A DNA stretch of 64,000 nt, from positions 10,177,501 to 10,241,500 of the forward strand of contig JAPTOF010000003.1 of NCBI GenBank assembly GCA_028554755.1, given 5' to 3'. A model generated the notes under the pieces. That model was not told the origin of the DNA. It saw only the letters and a program-made list of their open reading frames with translations, and ran no database searches. Position numbers and translations under genes: made by a program. Shown here piece after piece: positions 33,469 through 43,851 of this stretch (positions within the stretch are counted from its first letter, which is position 1; each line of letters begins with the position of its first letter). The DNA is from Cordia subcordata. Its lineage: Eukaryota > Streptophyta > Magnoliopsida > Boraginales > Cordiaceae.

Positions 33469-34395
33469 TGATGTGTGTCATTTGTGCACATTTGCATGCA
33501 CTTTTTAGGGTTTTCTTGAGCATAATTGATTGTATTTAGGTTGCATTTGTGCACTATTAGTCATATTTGCATATGTAGGTGTCAAAATGCATAAATGCTA
33601 TACTAAGTGGCTTATTTTGTGTTTCAGGCGCATTTTGGGACAAGGACTTGAGCTTAAAATGATGATGCTTAATCAAAGAGCCAAGCTAGGGTTGATTTAG
33701 AGAAGACAAAATGAAGAAAAGCCCATTTGGATGCTCCTGGACGAAGAACAATGCAACTGAGCACGAGGGGGGATATGTGTTACGGGAGAAGAAATTGAGC
33801 TTGGTTGAAGATGTAGAGAGCATGAACAAAGTTTGGCGATGTTTATGGGTATGAGAAAAGATGAATAAAAATGGCTTTGAAGGTCCCCAGAAGGTGGACG
33901 AGGTAATAGAAAAAACCATGTACAAATCAGAGCCAAAACGAGCAAGTTATGAGTAATACAGTTGAAGGCCGTTTATCTCCTCGGTCAGGGTCGGCTGACG
34001 AACCTTAGAGACCAAACTTATCTAGTGGTCAATCTCCCTTAAATTTAGGCTGGGAGGCCGACCTAGTGATCAACTTTTGCAGCGAAAAGGCTATATTTAG
34101 AGGTTTTCTGGCTCATTTTGAGGGGAGGAACCTAATAATCTCTCACCCCCATTAACACTAACCCTTTTTCCCTTTTCACCAAACACCTAAAATCACCATA
34201 TAAGCCCTAAAAAAAGTTAGGATTGAAGCATTTAACAAAGATTTAAAGGATTTGTATGGGTTTGGAAGTAAGAATTAAGGGAGTTCTTCTCTTTCTCTTT
34301 GTATTTCTTGTAAATATGTTGCTAGATTAGGCTAGATATTTGGTGTTTGTTGTTGTATATTAGATTAGGGATTTGAAGAAAAGATTTATGTGCAT
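33469..34395 (+). mobile_element. Ty3/gypsy LTR copy D1, 5' part only
   Basis: It starts TGATGTGTGTCATTTGTGCA and runs parallel to LTR B through the GAAGCATTxAACAAAGATTT and TATTTCTTGTAAATATGTTGCTAGATTAGG blocks, then breaks off where D2 starts. Its module (33960-34080) contains GGTCAGGGTCGGCTGACG rather than GTCGAC, and a TATA-like CTATATTTAG follows at about 34090. Confidence 0.8.
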
Positions 34396-36012
34396 TTATG
34401 TGTTGATTTTATGTGTTTATGTATTGCGTGTTTATACTTGTTTAGACGTGTTTTATGCTTTAAAAGGTGTATTAGTATAGCATTTATATCATACTTGTGC
34501 ATATTAGGCTTTAAATGTCTATAGCTGAGCTTAAAGAATAAACTTTTCATTAATGCGCACTTATTCGTTATTTTAGGTGAGAATTGGAACAACACTTGGA
34601 GCTTGATTGAAGATATTGATTGAGTGGAGAAAGCTTGAAAAAGGTTTTGGAGATGAGAAGAGTAAGAAAAATGGGTTTAGAAGTAAAGAGACAAGGTTTG
34701 GAGCAATCGAGAGTGACCAAAGCAAAATCGGCCGAGATTAGAGCATAATACATCCCCTGCCGGTCACCCCCTATCCTCTGTTAATCAATTGGCATGGAGT
34801 CCAGTAGAGGCAGAGAGCAAATATTTTTTCTGGTCACTTAGCCCTCATCTTGTGGATAGACTGGGAGTGCTTCTGGCAATACTCGCATGATAGCTTTATG
34901 AGCTCATTTTTAGCCAATTCTTAGGGGGATCGAAACCTATCTCTCATACCCATTACACAAAACCCTATTTCCATCACTCACTCACTCACCTTACACACAC
35001 AATCGCACATTAATTTCATCCATAAAAAAGCTTGGATTTGAAAATCAAACAAGGATTTGGAGGGTTTAAGTAAGATTTGTAAAGAACAAGCAACGATAAT
35101 GAGGGAGCTCTACATTCTTCTCTTATTCTCATTTATACTACAGTAGATTACCTCTAGATTAGGGATAATTGCTATTTTTGTAATGGGTTAAGGATCTAAA
35201 CACTTGTTTTCAGTTATTGATGGTCACATATACATGCTTTATTCTTGTATTTCTATGGCTTGAAATTGAACATGCCAAGGTGTTTGATGAAACGACTCCA
35301 TAAGTTTGCATGTGTAATTTGTGCTTAGATGCTAATAGTAGTGGCCTCACCTTAGCCTCAATCCATGATAATGGCATGAGCCCTACTTGCAACTATATTT
35401 GTGTTGATTAATTGTGTTTGAAATGCCTTGAATATAGAAGGTGATCACCTTTTGCATAAAACTTGTCTAAAAGGGTATCATTATCACTTGCTTGACCTAA
35501 GGGACTTAATCTCTAGTTTGAAATATAACTAAAAAGTTAGACTCCCTATTAGGACATTAATCAACACCCAAGGGACTTAGGACTAGACCCAAAAGTCATA
35601 GCTAGCTAGGACAAACCTATACTTCTAATTGGGCCCCGGAAGGGTAGGATTGCACCGATAGTAGACAAACCATCAATAGCAAAGGTTAGGAACCCAAATC
35701 CATTCTAAAAGAGCAATCACCCTTAAGTTTCCCCAAAATTTTGTAGATCATCACTTCTATATCTTGTTTATACCACCATTCCCATCAGTGAGGTTTACTT
35801 TCCCTTTAGTTTAGGTTTAAATTAAATCTCCGATAAAACCAAAAAAGAGTCCTTGAAAACAGTAGGTAAGACCACACGTAGCTAGCGTAGGACACACCTT
35901 TACTTGGAGCCATACATATAGATTGCCTTCCCGTGGACACAACCCTGCACTTGTACACAGTATACTACCATGACTTATGTGCTTATGGGTAACAGCTTTA
36001 AAGGTTACACCA
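34396..36012 (+). mobile_element. Ty3/gypsy 5' LTR copy D2
   Basis: Follows copy A from TTATGTGTTGATTTTATGTG (family start TGATGTG) through to GGTTACACCA. It is about 1.6 kb and abuts a primer-binding site, so it is a 5' LTR rather than a solo LTR. The first bases have decayed from TGATG. Its join with D1 may be an insertion or an LTR-LTR recombination. Confidence 0.8.
35513..35532 (+). repeat. Variant inverted-repeat (hairpin) motif in LTR D2
   Basis: CTAGTTTGAAATATAACTAA sits at the equivalent site; the arms TAGTT and AACTA pair, giving a third stem variant of the motif family. Confidence 0.5.
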
Positions 36013-36018
36013 AGTTTT

Positions 36019-36036
36019 TGGCGCTATTACCGAGAA
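36019..36036 (+). other. Primer-binding site, tRNA-Asp-like
   Basis: TGGCGCTATTACCGAGAA resembles TGGCGCCGTTGCCGGGGA, the tRNA-Asp-type site of plant Athila-type gypsy elements. The preceding AGTTTT spacer also fits. Four positions differ. Confidence 0.75.
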
Positions 36037-36195
36037 GGCATGGTTGTTGATTTCTTTGTTTTTGTGTGTTTTTCATTAGTTATGTGTTGTATATAGCAAA
36101 TGCTCCTAACCCATCCTTTCCTTCGTAGAGTCATGTATTGTAAGTAATCTGAACCTGCCTGAAGCGAGCCCCCTAAAGAGGTAAGTGAAGTTGGT

Positions 36196-36229
36196 GAGCC
36201 ATATGATAGGCAACTATCTCTTGCGGTTC
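36196..36229 (+). ncRNA. Group II intron domain V (nad2, mitochondrial-derived)
   Basis: A 34-nt segment from GAGCC to GGTTC has the length, GAGC start, GTTC end and long hairpin of organellar group II intron domain V. It lies just upstream of the nad2 exon 5 match, as the catalytic domain of the intron preceding it should. In the nucleus it is not expected to splice. Confidence 0.8.
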
Positions 36230-36270
36230 GAAGAGGACTCAGCTATTAGTTAGTACCTTTTGGTTTTAGG

Positions 36271-36477
36271 GTGAACCTTTTCACTCTATTTTATTATATA
36301 CACTTAGTGAAAAAAATGTTTTTTGATACACTTAGGACATGGATTCCATATGAACCAATGAATCGTGACAAGTCATTACTACCAGTAATGACTTCCTCTT
36401 TCATTACTTCATTCTTTCTATATCCTTCTTCTTTGTTCTCAGTTACTCATCAAATGGCAATCAGTTCATATCTTTAA
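36271..36477 (+). pseudogene. nad2: Mitochondrial nad2 exon 5 in nuclear DNA
   Basis: The frame reads FYYIHLVKKMFFDTLRTW, YEPMNRDKSLL, SSFITSFFLYPSSLFSVTHQ and ends SSYL plus stop at 36475-36477. This is the C-terminus of plant mitochondrial NADH dehydrogenase subunit 2 (complex I). Alignment is confident from about 36289; the exact splice acceptor is not certain. The frame is still open, but without the other exons and with a mitochondrial-type intron upstream it cannot be expressed. It begins shortly after the gypsy primer-binding site, so organelle DNA joined a retroelement here. Confidence 0.85.
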
Positions 36478-37690
36478 GTTCAATCATTGACAAGGTTCAA
36501 AGAAAGGGTAGGACATTGATAAATAATACATGACAAACCACAGTGAATATATCCTTTGCCCATTATCATCTCATCTTTATCCTTTGTTGTTTAAGTTAAT
36601 GAATAGGGAGAGTCTAGGATCTAAGCGAATTGAAGTTAAGAAACGACTCCCTGCAGGTTAATGAAAGCTATAAGTTATGGACCTTGACTTGGAAGTCGGG
36701 GCTAACTATCCAAGATAATGGCGATTCAAAAGCCAGACCTTTTCTTCAAGCCTACTGTAAGCCATAGGTGAAGTTGTAAATAAGATCCCGCTAAATTGGC
36801 TAAGCGAACCATACTTCAAATATCGTTCGAAGTAAGGACAATCATTGGATTAAGACTAAAAAATCGACCACTTCTTATAGCCCAGCAAAAGATCTCACTA
36901 TGTACCTCGGCCTTAGGATTCACTCCAGTAGTCTAGCCTATATGCCAGACTACCTTCGCTAGCATCAGAATTTTATTCTCTCCAAATACTCTCACAAGAG
37001 TAGGAAATAGCTTAGGCAAATTATTACGCATCGATTCATGCACATTGGATGTCTCAAGAGGTCGACGTCTTTGCATTCAGGTCCAACTCGACCGACCCTT
37101 GAAAACATCCATAACGATAGGTACCGACGTATAACCTGTGGTATACAAAGGTATTAATCATATTTCTTTCTCTTATGGATGCATAGGTCATAAAAACCAT
37201 AATTGTCTTTAAAAATCAACTACTATTCATGCTTCATCTAAGACAAAAATATTTGACTCCCTTATTCAAGAAAATCCTCACTAGTCAGAGCAAGAAAGAC
37301 TCTCATAAAAGAACTCTTGTCCCACTTTTGTGCCAAATGATTCACATGCAGGAAGTTGACAGGCTTAGTTAAACGTAGCAAAAAATCATGGCATAGAGTT
37401 TATCCATCATTGGGAGCCTAATTCCCAACTCTAGTAATAATACAGGCAAGAAACTACACATGATCCTATTTTGAAGCACAGAAACAAGGAAATCCAATCG
37501 TGCTCATAAAGCAAAACTGATAGGTTGGAAAGAAGCTAGGTTCCCTCATCAAATATTTCCACTGTTATTCCCACGTTGTGCAAGGCCACTGCAAAAAACT
37601 AGATACCCTTGCCTATCTGTAAGAACAAGGGATTCACAACACATCCCATTCATTATTCATCCAATACCAAATCTTCTATAACTCTTCCTT
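36478..37690. other. Unassigned sequence after nad2, possibly mitochondrial spacer
   Basis: No gene is supported. GC content is somewhat higher than in the retroelements, and the stretch follows the nad2 stop directly, so part may be transferred mitochondrial spacer. The right part may belong to the LINE 3' region. Confidence 0.35.
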
Positions 37691-38591
37691 CTACAATGGA
37701 CTTGGATGAAAGCATTAAGGACAACTATAGCCCATTTAATCTAATACTATAACAAGGGCGACGAACATAACTATTCCCAATCAATCTTAAGATCGACCTT
37801 CCATTAATGAAGTTCCTATCTCAACTCATCAAGGTGCGTCTACTGCACCACCATTAGATACCAGCAAGTCTTACATTGAATTGTCCCCTTAAATTATAGT
37901 GCTGCATGAAACAAGGGATGCTTTCAAAGACTTCAGTCGATCACTGAAGTCCATCTAGCCTGAATCTAGCTAGTGTTCTCCACCATAGAAGCCACCACCT
38001 ACCCATTGTGGTATCAAACAATAAGACTAACTCCAGCTTTGCTGGACTTTATTGATCCATCAACATTTATTTTGAACACTCAATCTGTAAGGGCCTTCCA
38101 TGACTCGAAAAAAGAAGATTGAGATTACACCTCTGTACGTTGCCTAGCTGCCATAAATTCATCAAGATAATTGCATGCATATATGGCTATGCTAAAAGGA
38201 TTATGCCAAAAAATGAAGTTCCATTGAGCCAAATAGACCCCCATAAAGAAAAGAGCCATCACATCTTCATCAAATTCCTCGAGGCAAAAGTACACCATGT
38301 CCATAAAGTATCTGAATCTATGATGTGGTAATTTGAGTTTGTATTCCATAAAACCCCAAACACTCATAACAATAAGGCAGTAAAAATGACAGTGTATCAC
38401 AGATGAAGATTCACTTCTGTACAGATCACAAGTGTGAATTTGTATAAGCATGCCTTCCCAATAAATTTATTTTACTGGTAAAATGTTCAAACATCTCAAC
38501 AAATAATTTGGCTTTGTGGGGAACCATCTAGGACCACAGTTGAATAAAAAAATTATTTATCTCTTAACTTGAAGAATCTAATGCCCTATCT
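37691..38591 (-). pseudogene. L1-type LINE ORF2, C-terminal part (zinc finger and RNase H)
   Basis: 38451-38125 encodes a zf-RVT-like segment ending SVIHCHFYCLIVMSVWGF, followed by the interdomain stretch. Beyond it, FKINVDGSIKSSKAGVSLIV near 38085 is the start of the plant LINE RNase H domain, then a stop-riddled continuation with LMVVQ near 37850. It continues upstream at 52727-53195 across the CACTA element. The 3' end is approximate; no poly-A tail was located. Confidence 0.75.
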
Positions 38592-39080
38592 CACTACTAG
38601 AAAATTAACTTTTAGCATGAAATCGGTCGGTAAAAACAATTAGAGACCGATTTAACGACCAACAACAGTGGTCACTAAACCCTTGGTCGCTAAATTAAAA
38701 ACAGCGACCGATTCTAAATCGGTCACTAATTAGCGACCAAAATATCGGTCGGTAAAGACCTATTTTTGGTCGCTAAATATCTTGTCCTAGCAAAGTTAAA
38801 GTCGGTCACCAAATTAGTGACCGTTATTTGGCGGCTGAAATATCGGTCGGTAATTTTAGCGATCGAAAATAAGACCTATTTTTGGTCACTAAATATCTTT
38901 TCCTAGAAAAGTTAAAGTTGGTCACCAAATTAGTGACCGTTATTTGGCAACCGAAATATCGGTCGGTAATTTACCAACTGAACTTTTCGGTCGCTAAAGT
39001 TACGGACCGAACTAGCGGTCGCTAAAGTTACTGACCGCCATTTCGGTCGGTAATTTCAGCGTCCATAATTTTAGTGATCG
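38592..39080. repeat. Left terminal and subterminal repeats of CACTA
   Basis: After the 13-bp terminal repeat come many copies in both orientations of a roughly 10-15 bp motif (ATCGGTCGGTAA, GGTCGCTAAA, TTAGCGACCA, AGTGACCG). In En/Spm such subterminal motifs bind the TNPA protein; that role here is by analogy. Confidence 0.9.
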
Positions 39081-39477
39081 ATTCTAATTTTGTTAAAAAA
39101 GTGCAATACCTCATCCACTTTAGTTTACTCATAAACCTGCTAACATTTTATATATATACACATATATCATCATAAATTTGTAATACAATAAACCAAATGC
39201 ATTTAAACACATCTTTGAATCCAAATTGTTGCACATAATAAACCATACAATAATATGCCGCTTAAAAACTTTAAAACATACCCGAAACAATGTACCAAAC
39301 TAAGTAATATTTTTATCCACGCATAACAAAGTATTCCAGAGACCGACCTAACAAGGTTTTTTGTTCACCAACATAACACAATCACTTTTTAGGAAGGGGT
39401 GGATCCAAAGACGGCAATTGAGTTGTCAATCCTGCTGACTGCAACATCAATCTCATTTGTTCCATCACAGTAGCCTG

Positions 39478-40760
39478 TTAACGTTGGAATTTTTGCTCCA
39501 ACTCAATTTCTTTGCAATGTAATTGTTGTTCAATTTTTTCTTGCATTTTTCGCTCCATTTCTTCTCGCATTTGTCGCTCCATATCTTCTCTCATTTGTTG
39601 CTGGGAGGACATCAATTCAGAGATCTTAGCTTCATACTTCTCTTGTTGTTTATAAAGGCAAGCATCCAATTGTGCTTGGGAAAGCAAAGGAGTGCAACCT
39701 ATAGAAGAAGATGCTGACCCACATTGTTTAGGAGGAATGATCCCTTTGAAGTTACTAACGGGCAAGCCAAATGTAGTACCCTTCTTCACACCTACAATTG
39801 TATCGTAAAAAAGTTCAGAATCAAAGTACTTATCTGACTGGTTGATGCTACTTTCTGCATTCTCATCACCTTCTTGTTTCTTCTTTGCATGAAGCTCATT
39901 ATAACGCTCTTGCATATAATGAATCAAAAAACATAGTTTAGTTATAAACAATTAACCGAAATCATAAAAATAAAATGTGAACTTAATGAAGTAACAAGTC
40001 AGATATAATTACCGAGACTCTTTGTGCTTTAGGTTTAACCCAGTCGCCATCTCCTTTATTTCTCTTATGTGTTCGCTCAAATACATCTATCAATGTAACA
40101 TCTGGATTCTTTTCCTTCTATATAATAAATATTAAAAACATAAGAATACAACAATAAAGATTTATATACTTTATATGCACGTGAACACAAACCTCTCGTT
40201 GCCTCCATTCATCAAAACATATGGAGCCACCGGTGTGCAAGCAATACGATCCGTCTGTTGCTCCTTTTGCCCAGTTTTGTTTACCCGCTTCATGTCGTTT
40301 TATCCAATTGCCACTCTTTCAGAAGTCCACAAGCTCTTCCTAATCCTTTTGCTCAATCCAATTTGGTAGAAAGTCCTTCCAAGCATCATGAAGTTCAATT
40401 TGCTTAGATTCTATTATTGTACAATCTCTAGCATCGAACAACAAATTTCTCAAGCTGTTGCTACAACTTCACTGCCAAATGTTATATGTAGCATTCTCCT
40501 CCTCAGGTGTTGCAAATTTATAATATTGCTGTTTACATTACAAGACAAAAACATTTAGAAAAATATACATGAAAAATATTATTAACTAAATTGTAATTAA
40601 ATATGAACATATAAATAATATGTATAGTTAACATTACTAGAAAACCTTTCCACATAAGTTGTTTATAAGCTTCAAGAACCTTTAGCCATGACACCTAAGG
40701 ACCCTTAAAGTGGCTCCTAATCATGTGTGACTCGCATCTAACCTATTGTCCTCGTCTGTA
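39478..40760 (-). pseudogene. CACTA second gene, TNPA/Transposase_24-like, several exons
   Basis: Exon-like blocks on the minus strand: about 40533-40193 (KFATPEEENATYNIWQ, HDAWKDFLPNWIEQ, YCLHTGGSICFDEWRQRE, then a GT splice donor), about 40118-40013 (NPDVTLIDVFERTHKRNKG, then GTAATT) and 39928-39478 (ERYNELHAKKKQEG after a GCAAG acceptor, then a glutamine/glutamate/arginine-rich coiled coil MREDMERQMREEMERKMQ). This is the layout of plant CACTA second proteins. At least two in-frame stops occur in the first block, and the N-terminal exons are unclear. Its likely role would be binding subterminal repeats. Confidence 0.7.
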
Positions 40761-41171
40761 AGGTTGAATTCTATAATAAAAATAAATTATAAAGTATTAC
40801 AAGTAATAACTTTATTAACTTGTAAGAATAATTAATTTATGTTATATGACACATACTTTCCATTTCTAATATATAATTCTTGTCAGCTCTCAAGATTCGG
40901 AGGAATAGGCAAAGCTGTACGTCGACCTTCCATATTGGTCACCTCTCTCGATATATCATCATTGTCATGAGAGCTATTGTCATGCTCTGATAAAAAACAC
41001 ACATACAGATGCACATGTTACCAAAATATACAAAACTATGACATTTATCTTGAACAAAAGATACACACATGTAAAAATATACGTGATTATAATATTTACC
41101 TTGTAAAGGTGCAAAAGATGACGAAGTATGTGGGAGACTACTATCTATACGAGCCGATGAAAGTGATTCCT

Positions 41172-43297
41172 GATGTGTTGGTTTCGTGTGTGATTTTTCA
41201 TTGTATTTCTATATCTATTTTGAGGTGTTTTGTGCTCTATTAGGTGTATTATTATAGCATTTATATCATACTTGAGCATATTAGGATTTAGATGTCTATA
41301 GTTGAGCTTAAAGCATAAATGCTACACTAAAGTGCATTTAACTTGTCTTTTAAGTGAGATTTGGAACAATTCTTGGAGCTTAAAATGATTAAGATGTGAT
41401 TTTAAAGCCAATTCAAAGGTGTTTTGGATGAGAAGAAAGCAAAAAGATTGCATTTGCAAGCTCCCGGACAAAGAACGGAGTAACCCAGCGAAACCGAGCG
41501 CAACGGGAGCCAAACTTGGAGCTTGCAACCAAAGGGGAAATGGACTAAGTTTGGACATGTTTATGGGGTGCAAAAGATTAAGAAAAATGGCTTGGGAGAA
41601 TTCCAAAAGCAATACGAAGCCATAGAAAAAAACCGCGCGTGAATCGGAACCAAAACAAAGCCGAACGGAGCAAAACAAGAAGAGTCGGCTGAGTGCCCTT
41701 TAGAGAACCAGTGCACTGGCTCACTAGGCCAGTAAAAATAGTGAGAAATCCTCCTTTGGTGGAATTGAGGTCCCTTGGTACCGGTGCTCTGGTTAGGTGT
41801 TCCGGTAGTTGCGAAAAATTGGCTATCTAAGCCCTCTTTTGGCCATTTTATAGGGGAACAAGTTATATTCTTTCACACCCATCTCCTAAAACCCTAATCC
41901 TCTCATCTCCTACCTCTTACACACTCTTCCATACACAAAATCATTTTGGAATCAAGTATTTAAGAGGATCAAACACAAGGATTTGGGCATAGCGCATGGA
42001 TTGTAAAGCATGGATTTGGATAGAAGGATATCTCTCTTTTGTCCCAAATCTAAATATGTCTGATTAGAGCTATGTAGGGTGATTATTCTTGTATTTATGG
42101 ATTAATTACTACTTCTTATGTAATGGGAACTTGATGGATTTATGTATATATGCTTTATGCTTAGGATTTTGATTGGCAAATTTACATTCATGTCTATGTG
42201 TTTGTAGAAATATCTCAATGATGTAGCATATGTATATTGAAGTCTATTTTGCTATTAACCATTTCTAAATCATTATGCTAGCATGTCTATGTGTTTCTGT
42301 GGTGATTTCAAGAAGTGGGTATGCTTATATACATGTCTATATGTGTGTTTGCCTATCAAATAGCATAAATAGCTTCTATTGCTTACATGTCAGGTCCCAT
42401 TGCTTAAATTGATGTAATCTAAGCATGTCTATGTGTTTAGTAGTAGAATATTCCAGAGTATTCTCGAATGCCATGCCCTAGATATGTTTTCCATGCACTT
42501 TAATGTCAAGTTCTGCTATTGTGATGCAATCGATGGTGCACAACTAGTAACTAGCCTAGGTCGAGTCCCCTTTGGCTTTAAATCCAGCCAATAGGAGTCT
42601 GGATAGATTTAGTTGACCTTAGTTCACTTAGGAAGTCTAATTAGTCCACCCTAACACCCTAGGTTCATAAAGACCATGCAATAGCTTTAAGTGGGGCGAA
42701 GCTTAGGGACGGACTCGTACCGAGTTCTAGGGCCAGATTGGGGAACTAATTGGAGGACTAAGTGCTAGGGTTAGATCGATCTACACTCACCTAGAACCTT
42801 ATTGACTAGCCCTAATTCCTAAGTCATGAAGATCACGCCGTACTGCTAGGCATCACCACCTAGGGACGGACCCGTACTGAGGCTTAGGGCACCAATTAGG
42901 AGGCTAATTATAGGTCTAGATTAGAGCACTTAGTATAATCCATCAAGTAACCCTAGAAAGATGTAGTAATCACCCATAAACAAGACGTAATCACCTTAGT
43001 TCCCCATTTTCCGATGTTTGAATCCTCTTAGATTACTTGATTCCCCCTTCACACAAATACATCTTTTATTACCTTGTCTTTAGTTTAGCTTTACTTTTTC
43101 GAGTTTCCTTTAAACCAAAAATCCCCAAAAAAGAGTGAAGTTTAGGTCCTAACACGTAGCTCTTAGGACGCACATAGCTTAGGACACCATACACGTTAGG
43201 CCTCCCTGTGGATTCAACCACGCACTCACACACACCGTACTACACATAACCCGTGCACTTACAGGCTATTTAGGCTTGTGCTGATGAATAGCGATCA
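41172..43297 (+). mobile_element. Ty3/gypsy solo LTR inside CACTA
   Basis: A 2,126-bp LTR from TGATGTGTTGG to AGCGATCA, flanked by ATTCC (41167-41171) and ATTCT (43298-43302), an imperfect 5-bp duplication. It matches copy A in the leader, shows a degenerate module at 41690-41815 followed by a TATA-like CTATCTAAG, several CATGTCTATGTGTTT words, one hairpin motif at 42572 and the CCTCCCTGTGGATTCAACC tail. Opposite orientation to the CACTA genes. Confidence 0.92.
42572..42591 (+). repeat. Inverted-repeat (hairpin) motif in CACTA-resident LTR
   Basis: TTGGCTTTAAATCCAGCCAA, identical to two copies in LTR B although the LTRs differ widely elsewhere. Confidence 0.75.
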
Positions 43298-43851
43298 ATT
43301 CTCGTGTTTAGGGAACAAATGATCCACCCCTTCTAATAGACAGAAAAGTAGGGGTGTTTGCTCTCTAACATCATGTGACGTGTTTGAACTAGGCCCACCA
43401 TGTGAACCCAGCTTAGATGCCGAAGATTTTGACAAGGGTCTTTTCCTTGTACCCCGTAGCATCTAGATTTTATTAAACAAGCACATGCAATGCATGTAAA
43501 TATAAAAGACAAGATTTCAACCTAGCATTTAAATGCAAGCAAAAATATTATAACATAACGTGAAAAACAAAAAAAAAATGATGTGAAATGAAAAGTGTAT
43601 ATGGTGAGGAAAATAAAATAAAAAAATCACTTTTTATACTTAGCCAATCTTAGAGTTTGGAGTGCAAGTCACTTGGTTCTCTACTGAAAGTTCAAATATT
43701 TTGTAAATTTTTGTTCATATGAATAAAATCCTTACTTACTGAGCAAAAAGAAAAAAAAAGTAAAAAGATTATAAGATAATATGAAAAGGATGAGATTAAG
43801 CATAACCAATAGTTTGTTATTAATAATTACATATTACAAATAATATCAAAC
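43298..43851. other. Spacer between the two CACTA genes
   Basis: No frame supported. The stretch follows the inserted LTR and runs to the stop of the transposase gene. It probably holds the transposase 3' end and leading exons of the second gene. Confidence 0.4.

Noticed and set aside
36271..36477. nad2 exon 5 as a working nuclear gene
   Set aside because: Only one exon is present, preceded by a mitochondrial group II intron end, with no nuclear targeting sequence or promoter.
38592..39080. Possible common origin of CACTA GGTCGCTAA motifs and the LTR GTCGAC modules
   Set aside because: Only the four-base core GTCG is shared; flanks, spacing and palindrome centre differ, so chance is the better explanation.
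38592..39080. CRISPR-like spaced repeats
   Set aside because: The motifs are short, in both orientations and variably spaced, and sit at the termini of a CACTA transposon; CRISPR arrays do not occur in plants.
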